64,000 nucleotides of DNA from Gamarada debralockiae (lineage: Eukaryota > Ascomycota > Leotiomycetes > Helotiales > Hyphodiscaceae): assembly GCA_002803225.1 (NCBI GenBank), contig NXFV01000371.1, positions 1-64,000 on the forward strand, written 5' to 3'. The first letter of the stretch is position 1, and each line of letters opens with the position of its first letter. Below, piece by piece: positions 20,515-30,066 of the stretch. A program made the position numbers and the translations under genes. Below the pieces are notes generated by a model. That model worked only from the letters and a program-made list of their open reading frames with translations, ran no database searches and had not been told where the DNA came from.

Positions 20515-22332
20515 ATGGAACAGTCGGGAGCTGTTGCTACTGATGAGCTCGAATTGGACGCCCTTTGGTGGCAATTACGTGAGGTCAACTCAGTGATTGA
20601 CAGCTTGGGGAAACACGCTGCAGAAAACCAAATACGAAGTATTGGTATTACTGCGGAGTCGGAAGAGAATGATACCTCTTTAGGATCTCTAGTGACATTT
20701 TTCAAAGCTCAGGCTGCCAAGCTACTCGTCGCTAAGGGAAGGCTAGAAGACTTGAGGGATTCTATCCGCATAAGTATCAACAAGCGGGTGCGTCCTAGAC
20801 TTAGGCGTCTAAACATCCTAGACTTACCAGACGAACTGTTAATGCGAATTTTTGGCTTTGTAAAGGGAGGGCTTGGCGAGCATGAACTATACTTCTTTGA
20901 CCTGCCTCGAGCTGATGTTAAGGAAGTCAAAAACGTCCGCTCAATATGTCGGCGGTTCCGCGATACAAGTTCACACCTTCTTTTACGATACATCAAAGTT
21001 AATATGACGCGGCTATCCCTTGCGCGCTTGGAGGAGATATCGCACCACCCCACTATCAGCAAAGGCGTCCGTGCTATTCAAATCAATCTTGCCTTCTACG
21101 ACTCGGTCTTAGCCACTGACCTCCGCGCCTTTGCAAGGTACCAAATATCAAGGCTGAGGAATAATATTGAAAGCTGGGAATTAGCGATCGACCTTTTCCC
21201 CGAAATGAACGAAACTCGTAAGGAGGTTTATCAGAATGCGATTGCAAAAGCGTTACCTATCATAGAATCCTGGGAAGACGTGGCTACGCATGAATTCCAC
21301 CAGGATTATGCGAACCATGCTTTGCTACAAAGAGCTCAAGAACAATATAAGCAGTGCTACGAGGATCAGAAAATTCTACGACAAGGAATCTTTCCCCAAG
21401 CCATTGTCTCCGCCATGGCACGAATGCCAACTGCGACGTGGCTAGATATACATGATTGTAACCCAACCGACCTAAGATCGGAGACATCCAAGACTTACAT
21501 TCTCCCCGAGGACCTTGACGAGCCAAAGTTGCTGTTGCAGAAGCTTCTTGCTCCTATAGAGTACTGGGAAGATGCGAGGGTTCATGGGCTGGGGCTACCA
21601 CCTGCCGAGGTTATTCCAAGATTGCTTGTAGCTATCCACAAGGAAGGGGTCCAACTGACTGGACTTAAGATCTGGACGCCGCCGCCAGAAGATTTGTCCC
21701 TTCTTTTACCTGGGGATCACGAGAAGACTGTACAAGAGGCTGGTATAAAGTATCTTAGAGTCCTTGAATTTCTTCCGCGGAATATTACAGGAGACGATTT
21801 CTGGGCCTCTAGGGAAGTAGATGATTACAGACCGTTTTGCAATTTTCTGTCAGGCCTTGTTCAATCGACTGCAATACAGAGAATCAACCTTGACGTTGAC
21901 TTCCTATACTCTGACGCGATACAACCCTCAGCCAGCATGGGCCCTGTTCTCTTGTTAAACAAGTGGCCAAAGCTGGAACAGTTAGAGTTCAGTGGCCCTT
22001 TCCACCTCGGAGAGCTCCAAAATGTGGTTCGTCGTGCCGGGGGGAAGCTAACTCTGCGATGGAGCGGATACTTGATGAGTGGATCGTGGGCCGAAGTTCT
22101 CGATTTTCTAAAAGGGAGCGTCTCGTATTATTCTGAGATTGGGACTGTGAACGGGAGACCGTCGGGGGCAGAATGCGAGGAGATGACCGAGAGGGAAAGG
22201 AAGTTTATTTTCGATAAGCAGTATTCACCTTACCGTAGAGAAAGCCTCGCAACAGGGTATATTACAGGATGGCCAAAGAGCAACCCCGTTAGAGACTGGG
22301 CACTTGGAAAACTGGCTATCTCCGAGGAATAA
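20515..22332 (+). CDS. F-box protein, 605 aa
   Basis: This single-exon ORF from ATG 20515 has a helical N-terminus and then an F-box at about residues 98-150 (LNILDLPDELLMRIFGF, with VRSICRRFRDTSSHLLLRYI). The F-box recruits Skp1 of SCF ubiquitin ligases. The remaining 450 residues contain Leu-rich stretches such as LEQLEFSGPFHLGELQNV, consistent with degenerate leucine-rich repeats used for substrate choice. Such F-box genes are numerous and fast-evolving in filamentous fungi. This one sits inside a transposon-rich block: a minisatellite lies upstream, and copia-like sequence begins within about 160 bp downstream. The frame is fully open, with no sign of RIP. Confidence 0.8.
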   Translation: MEQSGAVATDELELDALWWQLREVNSVIDSLGKHAAENQIRSIGITAESEENDTSLGSLVTFFKAQAAKLLVAKGRLEDLRDSIRISINKRVRPRLRRLNILDLPDELLMRIFGFVKGGLGEHELYFFDLPRADVKEVKNVRSICRRFRDTSSHLLLRYIKVNMTRLSLARLEEISHHPTISKGVRAIQINLAFYDSVLATDLRAFARYQISRLRNNIESWELAIDLFPEMNETRKEVYQNAIAKALPIIESWEDVATHEFHQDYANHALLQRAQEQYKQCYEDQKILRQGIFPQAIVSAMARMPTATWLDIHDCNPTDLRSETSKTYILPEDLDEPKLLLQKLLAPIEYWEDARVHGLGLPPAEVIPRLLVAIHKEGVQLTGLKIWTPPPEDLSLLLPGDHEKTVQEAGIKYLRVLEFLPRNITGDDFWASREVDDYRPFCNFLSGLVQSTAIQRINLDVDFLYSDAIQPSASMGPVLLLNKWPKLEQLEFSGPFHLGELQNVVRRAGGKLTLRWSGYLMSGSWAEVLDFLKGSVSYYSEIGTVNGRPSGAECEEMTERERKFIFDKQYSPYRRESLATGYITGWPKSNPVRDWALGKLAISEE

Positions 22333-22347
22333 CTGCAACTTAGTTTT

Positions 22348-22475
22348 TGTCAGTTGAGCTGGCAGTTGCTGTGGCAACGGGTTTGTGTACGAAATATATA
22401 ACTGGGTTCTGGCAACCCTACGAGTCTTCCTTCCTTATTTATCACTCAATCTATGATTTCACCACACAATATCGT
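22348..22475 (+). repeat. Possible 5' LTR of a copia-type element
   Basis: The stretch begins TGTCAGTTGAGC and ends CACCACA about 10 bp before a primer-binding-site-like sequence. No second LTR is present for comparison, so the borders are inferred only from TG...CA ends and position. Confidence 0.3.
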
Positions 22476-22485
22476 CTGATTCGAC

Positions 22486-22497
22486 GGTTATGAGCCC
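22486..22497 (+). other. Putative primer binding site (half initiator tRNA-Met type)
   Basis: GGTTATGAGCCC is complementary to the anticodon arm of a CAU-anticodon tRNA-Met (GGGCTCATAACC). Copia-group elements commonly prime from an internal half-tRNA of this kind. It lies upstream of the gag-like frame at 22657. Confidence 0.55.
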
Positions 22498-22656
22498 GGC
22501 CTTGCAATAAGGTCGACTCGTACTACCTTCCGCTGTTGCTATCACGATTTTTGTTGCTCTTTCAGACGATCGATTCGAGCTGGTTTTACTGCTGCCGCAT
22601 TCCCCTACTCGAAGATAACTCACCGCGACCATAACGTACTTACAATATCATTTAAG

Positions 22657-23448
22657 ATGTCAGGATCACTTACGAATCGATCTGTGATAGTCTTGAAGGA
22701 ATCTAAGCAGTACGACGCTTGGAAGAACCAGACGAAAACGACCGCAAACGAATACGGTCTCTGGGACTATATCAACCCTGATACGGGCTGAACCCAGTAC
22801 TCACTGAACCAGACATTCCAACGCCCAGCGACATAGTGTCCCCAGAAGACGCAGCATCGAACCAACAAACTGCTGCTGAAATAGCTGCTGGCGGAGGAGC
22901 TCAACCGTCAACTCGGACCCTACACCCGACTAGGCTCTCCGATCTCAATCCAGAACAAAAACTCGACTACGAGCTATCAATCAAGCTCTACGACCGCAAG
23001 CTCAAGCGATTCGACCCACAGGAAGAAGCTATGAAGAAGCTGAAGTCGATTATCCAACAAACGATCGACCCTGCCTATGTTCCTATTACGTACGACTGCA
23101 AAAACGCTCGAGAAATGATGATAGCGGTTCAAGACTACTTCAAACCTTCCGATATTGCCACGAAGCGCGAGATATTGATAGCTTAGAAGAGATACACAAA
23201 ACCACAGAGGCGTGACACAGACATTGACAAGTGGCTGATGAACGTCGAAACTACGTTTGACGACGCAGTACGCAACAAGGTCGTCGAAATCAACTAGGAG
23301 AGCGCTGTCTACGACTTCCTAGACGTTCTAGCTACGCTAGCGCCTGATTTTCAGACTACATGGGACAATCGAGTTGCCGCAGGTGAGGACGTCAAGTTCA
23401 AGGACCTACTCCGATTCTACCGTACGTACCCCCGAAACTGACCTTCAA
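22657..23448 (+). mobile_element. Ty1/copia gag fragment, degenerate
   Basis: From ATG 22657 the sequence encodes VLKESKQYDAWKNQ and NEYGLWDYINPDTG, then a stop. One frame over it continues with NPVLTEPDIPTPSD, RLSDLNPEQKLDYELSIKLY and YDCKNAREMMIAVQDYF. Further stops follow before FDDAVRNKVVEIN and AVYDFLDVLATLAPDFQTTW. This is the gag/UBN2-type region of copia retrotransposons. Protease, integrase and RT are missing; the sequence is cut off near the inverted MITE copy at 23452. Stops such as TAG after EIN fit Gln-to-stop changes. Confidence 0.7.
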
Positions 23449-23451
23449 GAG

Positions 23452-23610
23452 ATCAAACACACGCTCTAGGGACATAGTAAGAGCTTATTTATCAAACGAC
23501 GATATTACGATTTTTTAGGCCAAATTAATTAATTCCCTTTATATAAGAAACCTCCCTTACAAGAATATATAGGCAATTCCAAACGATATTCTTATATAGA
23601 GGTTGTACTA
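23452..23610. mobile_element. Truncated inverted copy of MITE element C, C-to-T mutated
   Basis: This is the reverse complement of bases 19038-19200 or so of element C. It ends TTGTACTA next to TA, where the intact copy has TTGTACTG. Eleven C:G-to-T:A differences are seen, ten of them at CpA/TpG, with about three A/T transversions and a one-base deletion. The other half of the element is absent. Confidence 0.75.
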
Positions 23611-24021
23611 TAGGTCCTAGAAATACCACTATATTTCGCCCAAAATACAGCTCAACTGACAAGAGGATAGTACTCTAATTAATGCACTTACTAAAAAGCG
23701 CACTAATTCCTACACCAGCCTAATTAGCCGAATTGTAAATATATATCATAATAAATAAGGAAAATGATCCTTTCCTCCAAAATCCTCGCTTCTTGATTGG
23801 CTGAAATTAGCTCGCTTAGCTGAAATTAAAGCATTCAGGCCAGACTTGCGAACCGCAGCTAAAGGGGGCCTCGATGCGACTCTTCCTGAATCTTCAGGCG
23901 AGACGTCAGGGAAATTCATCGTACTCACACCGCCTTCCTAAGATAATTCTGCCGCATATAAATTCTAACGGGCTCACGCGTTAACAAGCGCAGCTCTGGA
24001 TCAACAATATCAAAGACCAAA
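23611..24021. other. Intergenic; promoter of the HPM1-like gene
   Basis: AT-rich sequence after the MITE copy grades into a more GC-balanced promoter. No gene was recognised. Confidence 0.35.
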
Positions 24022-25147
24022 ATGTCAGGATTCAGCTTCTCTTTCTCAGGCGACGACATAGAAGACACGCCAATATCAGACCCAGTTCCATCTTCCTCTC
24101 AACCACTTAGCCATGCCGCCGACACTGGCACGCTTCGGCGCGCTCCAAGTTCGGCCTTTCCAATCGCTGGGCAGGCTCAACTTCCTCCCCGAAGTCATGA
24201 TTTAGGGACTATGCTTCAAGCTCTGCCGTCAAAAATTGCTTATAGCACTCTAATAGTCAAGTTGGACAATGGAGATCAACTTTCCATTCCCAGGAGAGAG
24301 CTTTGGGATGTGAGAGTCCAACTTATGGCAGAGGAGGATGATGAGGGTCTGGGTAATTTGGGAAAAGACGATGTGAGGACTGGTGTCTATGAAGGCGGAT
24401 TCAAGAGTTGGGAGAGTTCTGTTGATGTTGTGAAGGTTCTGCATGGGAGGAGGGAGGAAGTTTTAGTATACCCTGGACGATTTTTGGAGGTATATTTCTA
24501 CCTTACTGCCTTCCTTTCCATATTTGCTAAATCGTGCTAACACGTTTCAGCTTGGATGCGGGACTGCACTCCCATCTTTGGCAGTCTTTCAATGGCTTCT
24601 GGATCCATCTCCAGAACACCAAACGAGCACACTGGAACTTGGCCTTGCCGACTATAATCCGACAGTCCTGCAGTTGGTTACACTGCCAAATCTTCTGCTA
24701 TCTTGGGCTCAAGTGACAAGAAAAGATTCCTGGGAGCCTGAAGGAGAGCTTGAAATCGACGCGGACCTGTTGGAGATGTTCCTTTCTTCGTTGAAGTCAC
24801 ATGACATAAACATATCCTTCTTTTCTGGGGCATGGAGTCCGGACTTCGTGGCCCTGGTTCTTCGGAGTATGGGACCAAGCGCTGCCCGCCTCACAATCCT
24901 GGGAGCAGAGACCATTTACTCGCCAGTTGCGTTGAGATCATTCGCCAAGACACTCATATCTCTTCTGAACGGAATGCCGGACGGAGAGAAAACAGCCTTG
25001 ATTGCCGCCAAAAAGGTTTATTTTGGAGTAGGAGGCTCAATTGAGGATTTCTGTGATGCTGTGAGGGCCAAGGGTGCTGTTGTGAAGCAGATCAGGGAAG
25101 AGTTGGACGGAGTGAGGCGTGTGGTGGTCGAGGTCAAGTCCAAATGA
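24022..25147 (+). CDS. HPM1: Protein-histidine N-methyltransferase (METTL18/HPM1 family), 354 aa
   Basis: The model is join(24022..24489,24551..25147), with a 61-nt intron placed exactly before the SAM motif. The N-terminus MSGFSFSFSGDDIED, the middle SHDLGTMLQALPSKIAYSTL and the joined motif FLELGCGTALPSLAVFQWLL (from about residue 154) match yeast Hpm1 and METTL18. These enzymes methylate a histidine of ribosomal protein uL3 (Rpl3). The later block AARLTILGAETIYSPVALRS contains the GAETIY signature of this seven-beta-strand group. It is expected in the cytosol or nucleus. Length is close to yeast Hpm1 (377 aa). Other lysine methyltransferases of the same superfamily are the main alternative. 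Confidence 0.85.
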
Positions 25148-26226
25148 CGGTGTCAACGATGAAACACCTTCGATACATACGAACGTTGCCGAGCATTGCG
25201 AAATTGCCTTATAACAACGGAGATGGGGTGGATATTAAGGTGCTAAAATGACTCTGCGGTCTCCCTCATTTGGTGCGAGGCCTCTCCCGCTAGGCATTGA
25301 CGGCTGCCAAATGCGGATAATGCACCCCAATAACCCAGATTCCTCTCAATCTCCGAGGATGCAAATCTGTATTCCCCCATTCACCTCATGCGGTTGGCTC
25401 TGTACGGTGTTCCTGACTCAAGGAAAGCGACTCCACGAGTGGATTTATTCCGGAAATCGCAGCCTTGCGCTAAATTTACCCCACACGAGGCTGACAACTA
25501 TGTAACACGAACATCCTCGGCCTTTTTGGTCCGTCATCTGAAGCACATCAGAGATCAATAAAGATAATCATTCCCGCTGGCCCCCAAGCAGGTTACTTCT
25601 TGTCTTTTGATCATTTAAAAAGAATTAAATGATGTGGGAAATGCAAGGCGCTGACATGTGGTCATCAAGTCCAGGTAAGTCGCCGTCTTGATCTTGACAC
25701 AGGATAAGTCGGTAATGTTGTGGCCCCGTTCCATCGAAGGCAAGGATGATACGTGCGCAAAATCCTGCCTAGTTAAGTTTGGTTATCTCATTTAACTTTG
25801 GCGCTTGGTCCCTGCGTGTCAAGTTGACCCCACCCCATTGCGTTTTGGGGTTCGGTGCGAACAAGCAGGTCAATATTTCTGCCATGGGCTGCCGCAAAAA
25901 AGGTATATATTGCTTGCTTCCCTATATTTCGTAATCGACAGTGATACCCAGCGTCGTTCAAATCTACCAACACCAGAAGAAGCTCGTTGACCGACATATC
26001 AACATCTTCCACTCTGTGCATGACCAAGGACTCATCATCTATCTGCTCTTTGAACGGCGATTACCAAGACATTGGCATTTATTGTTAGTTTTGAGTTCCT
26101 CTTTTCCTCAGTCATCGCAAACAATTTCTCTTTATATAAGACCGCTTTTCGGCCTCCGCTTCCGGACCATCACGCACTATAAATCCCACAACCGGCTCAT
26201 CAACATTCAGATCCCAAACTCTCAAC
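25148..26226. other. Intergenic, about 1.1 kb
   Basis: No gene was recognised. The last 200 bp are C/T-rich with a TATATAAG-like box near 26136 (TTTATATAAGACC), a plausible core promoter about 90 bp ahead of the esterase start. Confidence 0.4.
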
Positions 26227-27285
26227 ATGGCAGCTCCCTCTACTGAAGGCTATGCGCCAGAATGGCTTGAGGTATAATCTCTCTTCCTCTTTTACCTCGC
26301 CCATTAACACATGACAGTACGAAAAAGCTCTTGGAGGCCGCACCTGCCTCAACGGCTCAGCCGCCGAAATCGTAGAGCAATTCAACGGTCTCGGCGCCAT
26401 CATTGCAGCTCAGTCACCGCCACCAGATGCTACCGTGGACACTCGCGACGAAACAGCCGACACTGTGCCAGTCCGTATATATAACCCTCAAGGACATGAA
26501 GGCAAGAAGCTGCCAATTGGCGTGTATTACCATGGAGGTGGATACCTCTGTGGCAATCTTGACTCCGAGGATGCTTGGTGTCGATACATTGCGAAGAATA
26601 CACCTTGCGTTATCGTTTCTGTCGATTATAGATTGGGTCCTAAGCATAAGCTGCCAGTAATGTTGGATGACTCCCTGGCTGCGTACAAATGGGTATGTAC
26701 TTCAAGGCTTTTGATGGAGGGGCACTGATGGGGGAATAGGCCTGGCATAACGCCAACCAGATCGGCGGCGACCAATCGAAGGTGTTCACGGTCGGAGCAT
26801 CAGCAGGTGGCGGGCTAGCTCTCACAGTCGCCGACCAAGTCATCAAATCCGGCAAGGGATCGCACATTCAAGGCATCGTGGCGATGGTTCCCGTAACCGC
26901 ACACCCCACCTCCATCCCCTCCGAGTACGCCTCCCAATATACTGCATACGAGGAGAACGGCTCCGGTGTTCCTCTCATTGACGCCGGCTCCATGAAGACG
27001 TTCTTCGAAACCGTCGAGGCTGATTACAAGGATGAGAAGACGTTCGTTACGTTGAGCAAGGATTTGGGGAAGTTCCCGCCAACGTATATTTGTACTTGTG
27101 GGAAGGATCCATTGAGAGATGATGGTAGAGTTTTGGAGCAGATGTTGAAGAAGGAGGGAGTTAAGACGAAGAGTGATAAGTACGAGGGTTTGCCGCATTA
27201 CTTCTGGTTGATGCCGGGCATTCAGGGGGGTGAGCAGTTTTTGGCTAATGTTGTCAAGGGCGCTCAGTGGGTGTTGTCGAACTGA
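26227..27285 (+). CDS. Alpha/beta hydrolase-3 (HSL-family esterase/lipase), 321 aa
   Basis: The model is join(26227..26271,26318..26692,26740..27285), with introns of 46 and 47 nt. It has the hormone-sensitive-lipase fold. The oxyanion HGGG is in GVYYHGGGYLCG (about residue 86), and the nucleophile Ser in VGASAGGGLAL (about 162). The acid Asp is in CGKDPLRDDG (about 263), and the catalytic His in EGLPHYFWLMPG (about 292). All catalytic residues are present and the length is typical. There is no signal peptide, so it is probably a cytosolic ester hydrolase. Such genes are often tied to detoxification or secondary metabolism in fungi, but no biosynthetic cluster is adjacent. It converges on NOP12, whose end lies 251 bp away. 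Confidence 0.88.
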
Positions 27286-27536
27286 AGTATTTCTTTGGGA
27301 AATATGTTAGGATGGCTTATGATTGTGTAGCAAGAATTCAAATATTTTCAAGGAAATTCAAGGTTCGGCTCGAGACATGAGATTGGCCCAAGCACATGTA
27401 TGAATTTTCCTGTGCCCAAGTATCTGCAAGATAGTCCGCTTTAGGACGTTAGCTAGTCAATATACACCTCAGCTACCTCCTGATCCATACTAGGCTATGG
27501 AATGCGCCACCAAACATCCCAAATACGTCCTCTGCG

Positions 27537-29651
27537 CTATGCTTTCTTCCCACCGCCCTTCTTCCACGCACTACCACGCATACTACTTCTCGTTTTGGGC
27601 TTTCCCTTCCCCTTCTTCCCACTCCCTTTCCTTCCAAACTTCAGCCCACTCGGCTTCGACTTCGAATTAGCTCTAAAGCCCTCGAACACAATATTCTCAG
27701 GTGTCTTCGCGATTCCTTCAATAGCTTTCCCACCAAACTCGCCTTTCTTTCCATCACCTCTCTTTCCCATCGCCATGCTATTTGCACCACTGCCTTCTCT
27801 CTTCTTAAACTGCGCTGCTCCTGCTCTGCCCAACAATTTTCCAGCTCGGCCTTGGAAGGAGGATACTTGGGATGAGAGTTTCGGATTGTAGATTTGGGGT
27901 TTGTTAGCGTTTTTAGGGTGCTTGGAGTCGGAACGAGCGGATTGGGAGGCGAGTGCCGTCTTTTTGATGGCCTTTGCGCGAGTAACTCGTAGGATGCGAG
28001 GGAGCATGGGAGGGTACTTTTTGTCGTTAAAGAGGAGGGCAGCTTCTACTGCATTTGTATCCTGAATTTCGTTAGCATTGCTTCAAGTCCGAGACGGGGG
28101 TGTACTCACATGAAATTGAACATAAGCAAAGCCTTTCCCAACTCTCGTCTTCTCATCTCGCACCACACGCACACTCTCCACAGTGCCAGCCTTGCTGAAT
28201 TGTCGCCACAAACCCTCCTCGATATCAGACGGTATCTTGGAGCGTTTCCGCTCGCTCTCCCCACCTTGGTCGAGCATACTCTCATCATCTACAAAGCCGA
28301 GATTTCCAACGAAAACGCAACGACGATGATCGATTTTCGCGGGATGAGCTACCCCGTCAACACGTAGATGGCGATCCAGTACTATGGTTCCGTTTAACTT
28401 CTTAACAGCTTCTCTGGCCACAAACGCGTTTGAGTATACGACATAGGCATTTGTACTCTTAGTTGTGGCATCCATGAGCTCTTTCTTGGCAAATGCAGCC
28501 TTCTTTGGCAGTGAAGTGCCAGCGTAGGCAGTAGATCGAAAGCGGATGGACTCGACTTTGTGTGCAGGCTTTCCGTCTGCAGGAGCTGGGGTATCGGGGA
28601 AGAACGAGGCCATATGTGCTAGGAGGGTTTTCTTGGCGGACTTTGAGGATATTGCTTGTGTCGAGACGTTGGCTAGGAAAACGGTTCGGGAGGCTTTTTC
28701 GATCTCAGTTTCGTCTTTGCTTGGTGCTAGGGATTCGTGCACAGGGACATCGAATGGTATGGTTCGTATTTCCATCGAAGCTTCATCATCGCTGCTCTCA
28801 GCATCATCGTTTGAGGCCTCATGGGCATCCTCATCCAGATCTTCTTCCTCTTCTGACATGTCTGGATCCTGCTCTGCCATCAGTCGTTGGCGTTTGAGCC
28901 TCCTTTCAGCCTGCCTCTCCTCTTCCTCTTTTTCTTCCTCTCTAGCTAGTTTCTGCATATATTTTCCTTCCAAGTCTTCGTCCTCCGCTTTTCTCTTTCG
29001 TTTTCGCTCCGGTTTCTGAATTGCGGCCTCCATGATCTTCTCCAGTTCAGGCTCTTCTTCAGATTCCTCCTCATCCCCGGAAAGGTCCGCAATATCTGCA
29101 TCTTCTAAATCCTCATCCACACTGCTCAAATCTTCATCCTCGCGATCGGATTCTTGTTCCCCCTCATCGGATACTTCCTCGAGTTCTTCTTCGACATCTC
29201 GACGTCTTAGGGGAGGAAGCTCTTTGTATCGTGACTTTGGAGGTACTTGAACTGGTCCAGACTGTGAGCATAGTTAGCGATCATGAAATAGACGTACTGC
29301 AAAAATTAGAATATAAGAATCAATCAGCCCGCCACCCATCAAGAAAAGGTTTGCTTGAAAGCAAAAGATATTCCTGATATCCTCCGAGTCGAATTGCTCA
29401 ATCAGAATGAACGATTCAGGCTCCTGTTTTCCTCTGAAGAGTCGCGTCTTATTTTCGATCGTTGGTGTAGATTGAGGGTTGATATCTCATATTTCAATTA
29501 ATATGGTAAGAGATGATAGAATACTTACACTCGAAGCAAACAAAAGAGCTAGAGTTGGATCCACCGCCTTATCATCGACCAGAATAGGGTTTTTGGTGGC
29601 CACATTGTTCTCTGATGCGGTCGCATCTTCTTTGCGATTCCGTTTGCCCAT
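27537..29651 (-). CDS. NOP12: Nucleolar RNA-binding protein Nop12, 599 aa
   Basis: The model is complement(join(27537..28061,28110..29261,29529..29651)). Exon 1 encodes [15 protein letters not shown] through LFASS and ends at a GTAAGT donor. The first intron is 267 nt, long for this window, and the second is 48 nt. A highly acidic/basic segment (residues about 45-190) precedes two RRMs. RRM1 runs from about 228 (RTVFLANVS), and RRM2 from about 355 ([29 protein letters not shown]). A basic Lys/Gly-rich tail ([15 protein letters not shown]) follows. Yeast Nop12 is nucleolar and needed for pre-25S rRNA processing; the extra length here lies in the charged N-terminus. The start is 416 bp from the divergent DEP1-like gene, suggesting a shared promoter. 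Confidence 0.85.
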
Positions 29652-30066
29652 TTTGAATTGTTGAACTGTGCTGGACGTCTGACAATTCGGCGTTTTGCAA
29701 GATCCTAGAAAAAAAGTTTGGATTTTCGGATCGCATGTCTGACCGATGAGGAAGGCGGTGAGACAAATCGGGCCTAAACTAGAAGTGTGCGATCATGGGG
29801 GATTTGCTGCGAGCTCACTCTCTTTCCCAACACCGATAGATCTACACGTTCTGCGGTCGAAACCCTCTCCAAATCGCGTGCCCAATTCTACATGATTCAA
29901 GGAACATCTTTAGTCCAGCATCATCCCCTCAAAACCTATCGGTTCAGCAAATCTGCGCATTTCTCCAGATCTTCTCCACGAATCGGTCCAAGAGACAACC
30001 CGACACGAGGTTATGTGAGCACCACGACATATTTAAGCAAGATTGGTACAGGATATTGTTGAGTGC

